Source: Lysobacterales bacterium (GTDB taxonomy: Bacteria; Pseudomonadota; Gammaproteobacteria; Xanthomonadales; SZUA-36). From it: DNA of 29,990 nt. Every line of letters begins with the position of its first letter. The first letter of the stretch is position 1. Under the pieces are notes generated by a model. The model saw only the letters and a program-made list of their open reading frames with translations. It ran no database searches and was not told the origin of the DNA. Position numbers and translations under genes: made by a program. Shown one piece after another: positions 6,974-15,385 of this stretch. The stretch covers positions 5,919 to 35,908 of the forward strand of contig JABSSV010000013.1 of the NCBI GenBank assembly GCA_013213875.1, written 5' to 3'.

Positions 6974-8162
6974 GCGCTTTACAGAATTTCCGCTTGCCTA
7001 CCTGCAGGATGCCCGTGAACCCCGGCTCCAGCATCAAACTCCGATCGCTAACCTTGGCGCCATCAATTTTTACTCCGCCCTGTTTGATCATGCGGAAAGC
7101 TTCCGAGTTGCTGCTGGTCAGGCCGCACTGGCTCAGCGCAGCGGCAATGCCGATCCCGTCGCTACCGGCTTCCAGGGTCTTTTCCGGTATCTCATCGGGC
7201 ATGGCGCCACCGCGAAAACGGGCGATAAAGTTTTCCCGCGCGCGTTCCGCGGCAGGCGCATCATGAAAGCGCGTGACCAACTCCTCGCACAGCAGAAACT
7301 TGATATCGCGCGGGTTGTCACCGGCCGCGACGCGGGCGCGCAAGGCCTCAAGCTCTGCGTTGCTGCGAAAGCTCAGCAGGTCGAAGTAGCGCCACATGAG
7401 CTCGTCGGAGATGGACATGAGCTTGCCAAACATCTCATCCGGCGCGTCGGTAATACCCACGTAGTTGCCCAGGGACTTGGACATCTTCTGCACTCCGTCC
7501 AGGCCTTCCAGTAGCGGCAGGGTGATAATGATCTGCGGCTTCTGACCGGATTGCTGCTGCAGGTGGCGCCCGACCAGCAGGTTAAACTTCTGGTCCGTGC
7601 CGCCCATTTCCACATCCGCTTCCAACGCCACGGAATCGTAGCCTTGCGCCAGCGGGTACAGGAATTCATGCACGGCGATCGGCTCGCCACCCTTGTAGCG
7701 CTTTTCAAAGTCATCACGCTCGAGCATGCGCGCCACGGTGTATTTGGCCGCCAGCCGGATCATGCCCTCGGAGCCCAGCTCGTTCAGCCACTCGGAGTTA
7801 AACCGGATTTCGGTTTTTTCGCGATCGAGAATTTTGAACACCTGCTGTGCATAGGTCTCCGCATTGGCCTGCACCTCATCCCGCGTCAGCGGTTTGCGCG
7901 TGATGTTCTTACCCGTGGGATCACCAATCATGCCGGTGAAATCACCAATCAGGAACACCACCGTGTGGCCAAGGTCCTGGAACTGGCGCATCTTGTTGAT
8001 GATCACCGTGTGGCCCAGATGCAAATCCGGCGCCGTGGGATCAAAGCCGACCTTTACCCGCAGCGTCTTACCCGCGCTCAGACGTGCCTCAAGATCTTCC
8101 AGCTTGATAATTTCATCGGTACCCCGGGCGATTAGGTCGAGGGCCTCTTGCACCTTACTCAT
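6963..8162 (-). CDS. tyrS: Tyrosyl-tRNA synthetase
   Basis: A 399-residue class I aminoacyl-tRNA synthetase that charges tRNA-Tyr. The HIGH-class motif is HLGHT in the N-terminal Rossmann domain, and the KMSKS loop is intact (KMSKSLGNYVGI). A C-terminal S4 RNA-binding domain begins near SNSEAFRMIKQGGVKIDG. The frame extends upstream to 8228, but the first 22 codons do not look like protein of this family. The ATG at 8162 (MSKVQEALDL) fits TyrZ-type TyrRS and has an AGGA sequence about 12 nt upstream. The gene leads a minus-strand operon with the Nudix and TSUP genes and diverges from the M23 peptidase gene, a common gammaproteobacterial arrangement. Confidence 0.96.
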   Translation of the reverse strand: MSKVQEALDLIARGTDEIIKLEDLEARLSAGKTLRVKVGFDPTAPDLHLGHTVIINKMRQFQDLGHTVVFLIGDFTGMIGDPTGKNITRKPLTRDEVQANAETYAQQVFKILDREKTEIRFNSEWLNELGSEGMIRLAAKYTVARMLERDDFEKRYKGGEPIAVHEFLYPLAQGYDSVALEADVEMGGTDQKFNLLVGRHLQQQSGQKPQIIITLPLLEGLDGVQKMSKSLGNYVGITDAPDEMFGKLMSISDELMWRYFDLLSFRSNAELEALRARVAAGDNPRDIKFLLCEELVTRFHDAPAAERARENFIARFRGGAMPDEIPEKTLEAGSDGIGIAAALSQCGLTSSNSEAFRMIKQGGVKIDGAKVSDRSLMLEPGFTGILQVGKRKFCKAHVR

Positions 8163-8205
8163 AGCGACTGCTTTTCCTGTTTTGCCCGACGGGCATGCAC
8201 AGCGC

Positions 8206-8211
8206 ATTGTA
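8206..8211 (-). promoter_or_regulatory. Putative -10 box of the tyrS promoter
   Basis: On the minus strand this reads TACAAT (5/6 to consensus), 43 nt upstream of the tyrS ATG. No convincing -35 hexamer is seen at 16-18 nt, so this is only a suggestion. The divergent spacer 8163-8331 must also drive the M23 gene, for which I see no clear promoter. Confidence 0.3.
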
Positions 8212-8331
8212 GCGATGACCCGCGCCAACGGACAGCCAGGGAACCATTTCTCTTGCGCACCGACGTTTGACCCACCCTGCTGCGCTCGCTATGGTTACGC
8301 CAGCCCGAACTTCTGACCGCCTTGCCGGTCC

Positions 8332-9750
8332 ATGCAGAACATGAGAAGTACATCCCCACTGCACGCGTCCATGGATCGGATCCGCACCTTATTTGTCAGC
8401 CGTCAGGGCGCATGGCGGGGCTACCTCACGCGCACGCGCGTCATCGTCTTCGCACTGACACTGATCGCCATCGGCCTGGCGCTGGGTGGTCTGGACCCGA
8501 CACCATCAGAGCATGAACGCTACAGCGAGCCGCTGGCCCTCGAACTGCCGCCCCGGCTGCTCGACCCGGCAGCAGAAACTCAGGCCACAGAGGTGGCCAC
8601 CGCCATGGGTGCGATCAGCATGCCTGCATCGCTGCAATCGACCAGCGTCGAGCAGGCAGCCTGGGAAGCCGTCAGCGTTCGCTCCGGTCAAACTCTGGGT
8701 GAGATCTTCCGCGAACAGGATTTCAGCCTCAGTCTCATGAACGAACTGCTGGCGCTGAATGAGGATACGCAACGGCTGGTGGCGATCCGGCCCGGTGACC
8801 GCTTCGAATTTCAGCGCCATGCAGATGGCCGGCTGGCCCGCATGCGCTTTGCGATCGATGACGACGCCTATCTGGTGGTGCAAAACGGCCCTGATGGGCT
8901 GCGCGCTGACCGGCTGGAACGCCAGGTCTATCGGGAGCGACACGAAGCCCAGGGACGAATCGAATCGTCGCTGTTTCTCGCCGCCAAGGCTGCTGGACTC
9001 AGCGATAACATGACCATGGAACTGGCTAACATCTTCGGCTGGGATATCGATTTCGTCTTTGATATCCGCGCCGGCGACCGCTTCTTCATCATCTATGAGA
9101 AGGTCTACCGGGACGGAGAATACCTTCGTGATGGCAACATTCTGGCCGCGACTTTTGTGAACCAGGGTGAGCGCTACCGCGCGCTGCGTTTTGAACAGAA
9201 CGGGCTGGGCGAGTACTACACGCCGGAAGGACGGCCCATGCGCAAGGCCTTTTTGCGCGCCCCGCTCAACTTCGCCCGCATCAGCTCCAACTTCAACCCG
9301 AAACGCTTTCATCCCGTGCTCAAGAGGGTCAAACCGCACCGCGGCATTGACTACGCCGCGCCGGTGGGAACGCCGGTTTATGCGGCGGGTAACGGACGCG
9401 TAACCCGCTCCGGCTACGACAAGTACAACGGCCATCATGTGTTCATCCAGCACTCGGAGAGCATCGTCACCAAGTACCTGCACTTCACCCGGCGGGCAGT
9501 GAAGAAAAATCAGACCGTGAAGCAGGGTGAGGTGATCGGCTATCTCGGGGGCACCGGCATGGTGACGGCGCCGCACCTGCACTACGAATTTGTAGTGAAT
9601 GGCGTGCACCGCAACCCGCGCACGGTACCGCTACCGGAGGCCAAGCCGCTGACCGGCCAGGAACTGGCCAGTTTCCAGGCCAATGTAGCGGGCCTGCAGA
9701 ATCAGCTCGGGCGGCTGGAGTCAGCATCGCTTTACGCCAGCCGCGAGTGA
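8332..9750 (+). CDS. M23 family peptidoglycan DD-metalloendopeptidase (MepM-like)
   Basis: A 472-residue membrane-anchored zinc endopeptidase that would cut peptide cross-links of murein in the periplasm. A single N-terminal helix (about 36-54) is followed by a LysM/OapA-like domain at about 114-165 (VRSGQTLGEIF, later IRPGDRFEF), then the catalytic M23 domain. Zinc and catalytic residues are in place: H336 and D340 (HRGID) and H415 and H417 (HLHYEF). The first of three possible starts (8332, 8341, 8371) is used; none has a clear ribosome site, and all precede the anchor. It is upstream of anmK with a 4-nt GTGA overlap, coupling murein cleavage and anhydro-sugar salvage. It may be a cell-elongation or separation hydrolase. 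Confidence 0.92.
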   Translation: MQNMRSTSPLHASMDRIRTLFVSRQGAWRGYLTRTRVIVFALTLIAIGLALGGLDPTPSEHERYSEPLALELPPRLLDPAAETQATEVATAMGAISMPASLQSTSVEQAAWEAVSVRSGQTLGEIFREQDFSLSLMNELLALNEDTQRLVAIRPGDRFEFQRHADGRLARMRFAIDDDAYLVVQNGPDGLRADRLERQVYRERHEAQGRIESSLFLAAKAAGLSDNMTMELANIFGWDIDFVFDIRAGDRFFIIYEKVYRDGEYLRDGNILAATFVNQGERYRALRFEQNGLGEYYTPEGRPMRKAFLRAPLNFARISSNFNPKRFHPVLKRVKPHRGIDYAAPVGTPVYAAGNGRVTRSGYDKYNGHHVFIQHSESIVTKYLHFTRRAVKKNQTVKQGEVIGYLGGTGMVTAPHLHYEFVVNGVHRNPRTVPLPEAKPLTGQELASFQANVAGLQNQLGRLESASLYASRE

Positions 9751-10868
9751 ATCCGGAACGCTATCTGGGGCTGATCTCAGGCACCAGCCGTGACGGCGTT
9801 GACGTTGCAGTGGTGCGCACCGAAGGCGCGCATCTTGCGGTAGAGCATACGCTTACCGTGCCCTATCCAGATTCCCTTCGCGTCGCCATCGACGCGCTGA
9901 TTCAGCCTGGCCGGCGACCGGCCATGAACCGTCTGGAGCCGCTGGATCGTTCCCTGGGTGAGTTTTTCGCAGCCTGTGCGCTTAAGGCCCTGCAGCCGCT
10001 GGGGCTGCGCGCTGGGGATATCACCGCCGCTGGTTCGCATGGCCAGACTGTCTGGCATGAGCCCGAGGGTCCGAATCCCGTATCGATCCAGTTGGGCCAC
10101 GGCCCGACCATCGCGCAATGCAGCGGCATCACCACGGTCTATGATTTCCGCCGCGCAGATCTGGCCGCTGGCGGTCAGGGCGCGCCACTGGCCCCGTTGC
10201 TGCATGAGCAACTGTTCCGTGGTCCGGACGCCGGTGCGGTCCTCAATCTCGGCGGCATTGCCAATCTGACGCTGCTGCAGGGCCCTGAGGTATACGGCTT
10301 TGATACGGGCCCCGCTAATTGCCTGCTGGACCTGTGGGTGCAGGAACAGCGCGGCCTGCCCTACGACGAAGATGGCCGCTGGGCCGCCAGTGGCACGGTG
10401 CTACCGGCGCTGCTGGAGCAACTGCTCGACGAGCCCTATTTTCAGCGCCCAGCGCCGAAAAGCACCGGACTGGAGCAGTTTAACCGGGCCTGGCTGGCCC
10501 GTCGCCTGGCGGCGGTCGACGCGGCTCCGGAAGACATTCAGGCGACGCTGCTGGCGCTCACCGTGGAGACCGTTGCCGCAGCGCTGGAGCACAGCAGCAC
10601 CGTGCCACCCTCCAGCCTTTGGGTCTGCGGCGGTGGCGTTCACAACCGCGCTATCATGACGGCGTTGCAACAACGCTTGCCCGGCATACGCATCGCCTCT
10701 ACGGCCGCACAGGGGGTGAACCCCGATGCGCTTGAGGCCTTGCTGTTTGCCTGGCTGGCGCGGGAACGACTCGCCGGCAGACCCCTGAACACGCCGCCCG
10801 TTACCGGCGCCCGGCATGCAGTGCTGCTGGGCACCATTGCCACTGCGCAAAACCAAGGAGAACTTTGA
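9747..10868 (+). CDS. anmK: Anhydro-N-acetylmuramic acid kinase AnmK
   Basis: A 373-residue sugar kinase of the hexokinase/ASKHA fold. AnmK hydrolyses the 1,6-anhydro ring and phosphorylates anhMurNAc to MurNAc-6-phosphate, returning murein turnover products to metabolism in the cytoplasm. Family motifs are clear: LISGTSRDGVDVA at the N-terminus (phosphate loop), GSHGQTVWHEP, DFRRADLAAGGQGAPLAP, NLGGIANLT and GFDTGPANCLLDLW. In many AnmK proteins the first motif reads SGTSMDG; here Met is Arg (TSRDG), which is also seen in part of the family. The GTG start overlaps the M23 stop. An AAGGAG sequence within its last codons serves the next gene. Confidence 0.95.
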   Translation: MNPERYLGLISGTSRDGVDVAVVRTEGAHLAVEHTLTVPYPDSLRVAIDALIQPGRRPAMNRLEPLDRSLGEFFAACALKALQPLGLRAGDITAAGSHGQTVWHEPEGPNPVSIQLGHGPTIAQCSGITTVYDFRRADLAAGGQGAPLAPLLHEQLFRGPDAGAVLNLGGIANLTLLQGPEVYGFDTGPANCLLDLWVQEQRGLPYDEDGRWAASGTVLPALLEQLLDEPYFQRPAPKSTGLEQFNRAWLARRLAAVDAAPEDIQATLLALTVETVAAALEHSSTVPPSSLWVCGGGVHNRAIMTALQQRLPGIRIASTAAQGVNPDALEALLFAWLARERLAGRPLNTPPVTGARHAVLLGTIATAQNQGEL

Positions 10869-10870
10869 CC

Positions 10871-11245
10871 ATGAATCTGCTGCTCAACATTATCTGGTTC
10901 CTGATCGGCGGCTGGCTGATTTTTCTCTCCTATCTGCTGGGCGGGCTGCTGCTATGCCTGACCATTGTGGGCATCCCCTTCGGCCTGCAGTGCTTCAAGC
11001 TATCGGTGCTTGGGCTGGCGCCTTTCGGCAAGGAAATTGAGGAAATCAATCCCCCTTCCGGCGCGCTGCCGGTGATCATGAACATCATCTGGATCATTCT
11101 GCCCGGGGTGGAGCTGGCGCTGCTGCATCTGACCCTGGCCCTGCTGTTTGCCATCACCATCATTGGCCTGCCGCTGGCGGCCCAGCACCTGAAGATGACG
11201 CGTCTGGCCATTTTGCCCTTCGGCTTTCGTGTCGCGCATGCCTGA
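10871..11245 (+). CDS. yccF: YccF domain membrane protein (DUF307)
   Basis: A 124-residue inner-membrane protein made of two repeated halves, each with a hydrophobic helix followed by a conserved turn: LTIVGIPFGLQCFKL in the first and ITIIGLPLAAQHLKM in the second. This is the YccF/DUF307 repeat; its biochemical role is unknown. ATG 10871 is preferred over an in-frame TTG at 10865 because AAGGAG at 10855-10860 sits 10 nt from the ATG but only 4 nt from the TTG. It follows anmK by 2 nt and overlaps the DUF924 gene by 8 nt, so it belongs to the M23-anmK transcription unit. Confidence 0.88.
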   Translation: MNLLLNIIWFLIGGWLIFLSYLLGGLLLCLTIVGIPFGLQCFKLSVLGLAPFGKEIEEINPPSGALPVIMNIIWIILPGVELALLHLTLALLFAITIIGLPLAAQHLKMTRLAILPFGFRVAHA

Positions 11246-11840
11246 ATTCGAGCGCCTGCTGCGCGACTGGTTTGCGGACACGCGGGAATCACCTACCCGC
11301 GTGCAAGCCCGTAACCGCTGGTGGTTTGGCCCGGATACGGACCGCGACCGGCAGCTGGCAAGGGACTGGGGCGCGACCTGTGCACAGGCCCAGGCCGGTG
11401 CCCTGGACCCATGGGCGCATACTGCCAGTGGTCGGCTGGCTCTGATCCTGCTCACGGACCAGCTACCGCGGAACCTGTTTCGCGGCACCGCGGCTGCCTT
11501 CGCCAGCGATAAAAAGGCCCTGACTCTCAGTCTTGACGGACAAGCGGCCAGCCAGGATCAGGAGCTGAGCCTGATCGAACGGGTGTTTTTTGCCATGCCC
11601 ATGCAGCATGCGGAGGATCGGTCTGTACAGGCTCAGTCCGTAGCCTACTTTGATGCCTTGGCGGTCACGGACCCGGAGCGAGCCAAGCTTTGGGAATCCT
11701 TTGCCAGCTCCGCGCGCCGCCACCGGGCCATCATCGAACGCTTTGGACGCTTCCCCCATCGCAATCAGGTATTGGGCCGGACCAGCAGCGCGGAAGAAGT
11801 CGCCTGGCTGGCAGAGGGTGGTGAGCGCTTCGGACAGTAG
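11238..11840 (+). CDS. DUF924 family protein
   Basis: A 200-residue, predicted cytoplasmic, mostly helical protein of the DUF924 family (TPR-like fold in the one structure known to me). Family hallmarks are the early RNRWWFGPD segment, the LTDQLPRNLFRGTAAAFASD motif in the middle and the FFAMPMQHAED segment followed by ERFGRFPHRNQVLGR near the end. No enzymatic function is established. A GTG at 11229 is possible, but ATG 11238 is preferred; it overlaps yccF by 8 nt. Its stop lies 6 nt from the stop of the convergent ampG. Confidence 0.88.
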   Translation: MPEFERLLRDWFADTRESPTRVQARNRWWFGPDTDRDRQLARDWGATCAQAQAGALDPWAHTASGRLALILLTDQLPRNLFRGTAAAFASDKKALTLSLDGQAASQDQELSLIERVFFAMPMQHAEDRSVQAQSVAYFDALAVTDPERAKLWESFASSARRHRAIIERFGRFPHRNQVLGRTSSAEEVAWLAEGGERFGQ

Positions 11841-11846
11841 AGTCTG

Positions 11847-13166
11847 CTAGCCCGACGGGTCCCCAACCAGCCGCCCATGAATGCGGGCCATGTAGACGGA
11901 CAGCACAATGGCCGGTATGCCCATGGCACAGGCGTAGAGGAAAAAACCAAGCCAGCCGATGGCCATTTGCACATCGCCGGAAAAACCGGCCAGAAACTTG
12001 GGCAGCAGGACCATGAAAGAAGACAGCAACGCATACTGGGTGGCGGTAAAGTCACGGTTGGTCAGGCTTGAAAGGTAAGCGATCAACACCGTGCCGCCAA
12101 AGCCCTGCGCCAGATTATCGGCACTGATGGTCACCGCTAGCATCCAGGGCTCCGCGCCGATCAGCGCGTTGGCGGCAAAGAACAGATTGGTACTGGCTAT
12201 CAAGGTGGTCGCCACCACCAGGCAGCGGGCTACGCCGAGCCGCATCACGGCCCAGCCGCCGAGACCGACGCCCAAAAGCGTGATCCAGGCCCCATAGACT
12301 TTGGCAATGGTCGCGACCATGGATTTGCTGTAACCCAAATCCAGATAGAACGGATTGGCCAGAATACCCAGCACGTAGTCGCTCACGCGATAGAAGGACA
12401 CGAACAGCAGCACCAGAAACAGGGCTTTGCCGAAACGACGGTAAAAGTCGCGGAAGGGCTCGGCCACCGCATGATTGAACCAGAATGCCATGCGCGCGCC
12501 CAGCGGCTGATCATCGGCAAGCCCGAAACGCTGGTTGGCCGCCGGCTCGCGACAGAGGAAGGTGGTGATCACCCCCAGCGCCATGCAGCCGGCCATGATG
12601 CGGTAGGTGGTATGCCAGTCGGAAAATTCAGCCAGGTAGAGAGCGCCGGCCATACTAACCAGCAGGGACAGGCGGTAGCCGTACTGATAGGCCGCTGCCA
12701 GCACCCCTTGCAAACGATCTTCCGCCGATTCAATGCGATAGGCATCGATGACAATGTCCTGCGTGGCCGAGGCAAAGGCCACCGCCAGCGCCAACAGGGC
12801 GAAGGCCTGAATTTCCCGGGCCGGATCGAGGCCCGCGAGGAACCAGAGGGCCGCGCCGATAGCAAGCTGTGACAGCAGCATCCAGCCCCGGCGGCGACCC
12901 AGCCAACGACTGAGAAAGGGCACCGCTCGGGAATCGACAATGGGCGCCCACACGAATTTCAGACTGTAGGCAAAGCCCAGCCAGGCAAAGGTGCTGATGG
13001 TAGCCCGTTCCACACCAGCCTCTTCCAGCCAGGCCGACAGGGTGGAATACACCAGCGGAAAGGGCAGACCAGAGGAGGCACCGAGGAAAAAGATGACCAG
13101 CACCCGCTTCTGCAGATAGGCACGCCAGCCGCCAGGCATGGTTTCCGTTACGGGCTGCTCCTGCAT
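11847..13166 (-). CDS. ampG: Muropeptide MFS permease AmpG
   Basis: A 439-residue major facilitator with about 12 helices. AmpG imports anhydromuropeptides (GlcNAc-anhMurNAc with or without peptide) from the periplasm for murein recycling, and so controls AmpR-dependent beta-lactamase induction where that system exists. The family signature is FFLGASSGLPFPLVYSTLSAW in helix 1, with FAYSLKFVWAPIVD next and an SATQDIVIDAYRIE motif at about 140-155. Shorter in-frame starts exist, but the first ATG leaves a normal cytoplasmic lead of about 25 residues. Its convergent neighbours include anmK, which acts on the same recycled sugar, so the local content supports the assignment. Confidence 0.93.
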   Translation of the reverse strand: MQEQPVTETMPGGWRAYLQKRVLVIFFLGASSGLPFPLVYSTLSAWLEEAGVERATISTFAWLGFAYSLKFVWAPIVDSRAVPFLSRWLGRRRGWMLLSQLAIGAALWFLAGLDPAREIQAFALLALAVAFASATQDIVIDAYRIESAEDRLQGVLAAAYQYGYRLSLLVSMAGALYLAEFSDWHTTYRIMAGCMALGVITTFLCREPAANQRFGLADDQPLGARMAFWFNHAVAEPFRDFYRRFGKALFLVLLFVSFYRVSDYVLGILANPFYLDLGYSKSMVATIAKVYGAWITLLGVGLGGWAVMRLGVARCLVVATTLIASTNLFFAANALIGAEPWMLAVTISADNLAQGFGGTVLIAYLSSLTNRDFTATQYALLSSFMVLLPKFLAGFSGDVQMAIGWLGFFLYACAMGIPAIVLSVYMARIHGRLVGDPSG

Positions 13167-13178
13167 TCCTGACCTGGC

Positions 13179-13964
13179 CTACTGACGCTCAGGCGGCGCG
13201 AAATCGTAGCTCAGGCTTAGCGGCGCGTGGTCCGAAAAGCGCTCATCCTTGTAGATCTCAACGCCCGTCACGCGGTCAGCAAGGCCCGGCGTGGTGACGT
13301 GGTAGTCAATGCGCCAGCCCGTGTTGTTGGCCCAGGCTTGGCCCCGATTCGACCACCAGGTGTACTGATGCTCGGCTGGCTCAAAACGCCGGAATGCATC
13401 CGCCAGACCCACCGCACCGAACACCTCGCTCATCCAGTCCCGCTCCTCTGGCAGGAAGCCGGAGTTCTTCTGGTTACCCCGCCAGTTCTTCAGATCGATG
13501 TTCTTGTGCGCGATATTCCAGTCACCGCAAATAACGAACTCGCGACCACTGGCCGCCATCTGTTCGAGCCGGGGCTTGATCCATTCCATGCAGGCAAACT
13601 TCACGTCCTGTCGCTCCTCGCTGCTGGAGCCGGAAGGAAAATACAGCGACACCACCGATAGCTGGCCCACATCCACCTGCAGCCAACGACCCTCGCGGTC
13701 CATCAGTTCGAAGCCGATGCCGTACTGCACCCGGTCCGGCTGATGGCGGCTGTAAATGGCCGTGCCCGAGTAACCGGGTTTCAGTGCGTCATGGTAGTAA
13801 CAGTGATAGCCCACGGGGAAAAAGGCCCGATCCTTGAGCTGGTGATGCTGGGCTTTGGTTTCCTGGATGCAGACAAAGTCTGCGTCCTGCTGATGCATCC
13901 AGTCGAAGAAGCCCTTGCGCTCGGCAGCGCGGATGCCATTGGCATTGAGAGAAATGATTTTCAT
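13179..13964 (-). CDS. xthA: Exodeoxyribonuclease III (AP endonuclease XthA)
   Basis: A 261-residue EEP-fold nuclease for base-excision repair: 5' AP endonuclease, 3'-5' exonuclease and 3' phosphatase/phosphodiesterase. The start MKIISLNANGIRAA is canonical; an ATG four codons upstream (13976) is less likely. Catalytic motifs are intact: the metal ligand E35 in IQETKAQ, the GDWNIAH motif (Asp/Asn) and the C-terminal SDHAPL with the Asp-His pair. The DYHVTTPGLA segment is also typical. Close length to E. coli Xth (268). It diverges from pyrE, an arrangement also found in pseudomonads and xanthomonads. It ends 12 nt after the ampG start and probably shares a transcript with ampG. Confidence 0.95.
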   Translation of the reverse strand: MKIISLNANGIRAAERKGFFDWMHQQDADFVCIQETKAQHHQLKDRAFFPVGYHCYYHDALKPGYSGTAIYSRHQPDRVQYGIGFELMDREGRWLQVDVGQLSVVSLYFPSGSSSEERQDVKFACMEWIKPRLEQMAASGREFVICGDWNIAHKNIDLKNWRGNQKNSGFLPEERDWMSEVFGAVGLADAFRRFEPAEHQYTWWSNRGQAWANNTGWRIDYHVTTPGLADRVTGVEIYKDERFSDHAPLSLSYDFAPPERQ

Positions 13965-14009
13965 GCAGCGCAGCATACTTCTTTTAGCACCGGCCGTGGA
14001 CCGAAAAGC

Positions 14010-14032
14010 GGCCGCAACCGAGGTCTGCGGCC
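14010..14032. repeat. Inverted repeat in the xthA-pyrE spacer
   Basis: GGCCGCA (14010-14016) and TGCGGCC (14026-14032) form a perfect 7-bp stem with a 9-nt loop. No T-run follows on either strand, so it is not an intrinsic terminator. It sits 51 nt upstream of the pyrE ATG and could be an operator or leader hairpin. An extended -10-like TGCTAGACT follows at 14054-14062. Confidence 0.35.
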
Positions 14033-14083
14033 CAGCATCATCAGCAGGCCAGGTGCTAGACTGGCGCCAACAGAAAAACAGAC

Positions 14084-14737
14084 ATGGCTATGAGCACCTA
14101 TAAAAATCGCTTTTTCGAGCTGGCGCTGGGCAAGGGCAATCTAAAATTTGGCGAGTTCACCCTGAAATCCGGGCGCCTGAGCCCCTATTTTTTTAATGCG
14201 GGGGGCTTTGATGACGGCACCTCTCTGGCCGGCCTCGCGGATTGCTACAGCGACGCCATCGTCGACTCTGGCCTGGGCTTCGATATGTTGTTCGGACCCG
14301 CATACAAAGGCATACCGCTGGCTGCCGCCATTGCCATCTCTTTGGCCCAACGCCATGGGCGTAATGTGCCCTTCTGCTACAATCGCAAGGAGATCAAAGA
14401 TCACGGCGAAGGGGGATTGCTGGTGGGTGCACCTATGGGGGGACGGGTATTGATCGTGGACGACGTCATATCCGCCGGCACTTCGGTGCGGGAGTCACTG
14501 CACTGGATTGAGGCTGCTGGTGCCGAGGCCGCCGGCGTCGCTATTGCCCTGGACCGCCAGGAGCGCGGCCAGGGAACACGCTCTGCGGCACAGGAGGTAA
14601 CGCAGGAGCTGGCGCTTCCCGTTATCTCAATTGCCGGTCTGGACGACCTGATCCATCACTTCGAACATGCGCCGGACAGCACGGTTGATCTGGACGCAGT
14701 GCGCGCCTATCGCGATCGCTACGGGTGTGAGGCCTGA
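14084..14737 (+). CDS. pyrE: Orotate phosphoribosyltransferase PyrE
   Basis: A 217-residue type I phosphoribosyltransferase that joins orotate to PRPP, giving orotidine 5'-monophosphate, the fifth step of UMP synthesis; PyrF (23069-23809 in this window) does the next. The PRPP-binding loop VLIVDDVISAGTSV is at 122-135. The flexible catalytic loop RKEIKDHGEGG is at 101-111, and the GEFTLKSGRLSPYFFNAG motif near the N-terminus is typical of the enterobacterial-type enzyme. ATG 14084 and ATG 14090 are equally possible; neither has a strong ribosome site. The DUF4124-like gene begins 1 nt after its stop. Confidence 0.96.
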   Translation: MAMSTYKNRFFELALGKGNLKFGEFTLKSGRLSPYFFNAGGFDDGTSLAGLADCYSDAIVDSGLGFDMLFGPAYKGIPLAAAIAISLAQRHGRNVPFCYNRKEIKDHGEGGLLVGAPMGGRVLIVDDVISAGTSVRESLHWIEAAGAEAAGVAIALDRQERGQGTRSAAQEVTQELALPVISIAGLDDLIHHFEHAPDSTVDLDAVRAYRDRYGCEA

Positions 14738-14738
14738 C

Positions 14739-15332
14739 ATGCTGACACGGACGCTTGCCATCGCCACTGGCGTGCTACTGATGTTGCTGGCAGCCGATGT
14801 TGATGCCAAATATCGCTGGAAGGACGGCAGCGGCACCTGGATCTATGACGATACGCCGCCCAAGGACCCCAACCAGCCCTACTGCAAAAGTAACTCGCTG
14901 GGTATCTGGAGCTGTAAGGCAGGCGCCGAGCGACTGTTGCCACCGCCCCCTGACCCTGAGAACCTCTCCCGGGAGGAGCAGCAGGCCCGTTACGATGCGC
15001 TGCTGATGATGCGCTTTCGAAATCTTGACGCTATCGATGAGGCGCAGGAACTGGAACTGACCTATCTGCAGTACGAAAAAGACGCCACGCTCAGCAATCT
15101 GCAGCTGCATCAAAAAACCTTATTCGAGCTGATTCAGGGTGCCGCTGACGTGCAGCGCGCCGACCGTGAAGTGCCGGGCCAGCGCCTGGAAGAGATTAAA
15201 GCGACGCAGGCTTTGATGCTGGAAACAGAAAATGCGCTGGCGGAAATTGAAGCCCGTCGGCAGGACAAGCTACAGCAGTTTTCCGGCCTCAAAGAGCGCT
15301 ACCAACAGCTGCTGAACGAAAGATCGCCCTGA
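14739..15332 (+). CDS. Secreted DUF4124-like coiled-coil protein, copy 1
   Basis: A 197-residue exported protein. A signal peptide (about 1-22, ending near ADVDA) is followed by a DUF4124-like module, KYRWKDGSGTWIYDDTPP, and a Pro-rich linker (LLPPPPDPENL). A long charged helix, probably coiled coil, fills the rest (about 75-195). Two cysteines (YCKS and WSCK) flank the module. The function is unknown; DUF4124 proteins are small periplasmic proteins of Proteobacteria. The frame runs upstream to 14667, but the ATG at 14739, one nt after the pyrE stop, begins the signal peptide. The next gene is a diverged paralogue. Likely co-transcribed with pyrE, although a functional link is not apparent. 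Confidence 0.75.
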   Translation: MLTRTLAIATGVLLMLLAADVDAKYRWKDGSGTWIYDDTPPKDPNQPYCKSNSLGIWSCKAGAERLLPPPPDPENLSREEQQARYDALLMMRFRNLDAIDEAQELELTYLQYEKDATLSNLQLHQKTLFELIQGAADVQRADREVPGQRLEEIKATQALMLETENALAEIEARRQDKLQQFSGLKERYQQLLNERSP

Positions 15333-15385
15333 GGCGCTTTCCCAAGGCTAGATTTTTTTGCGAGCGCGGCGTAATCTAGGGCGCT

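Noticed and set aside
8506..9609. 367-codon minus-strand open frame opposite the M23 peptidase gene
   Set aside because: Antisense to a clear peptidase; no family features.
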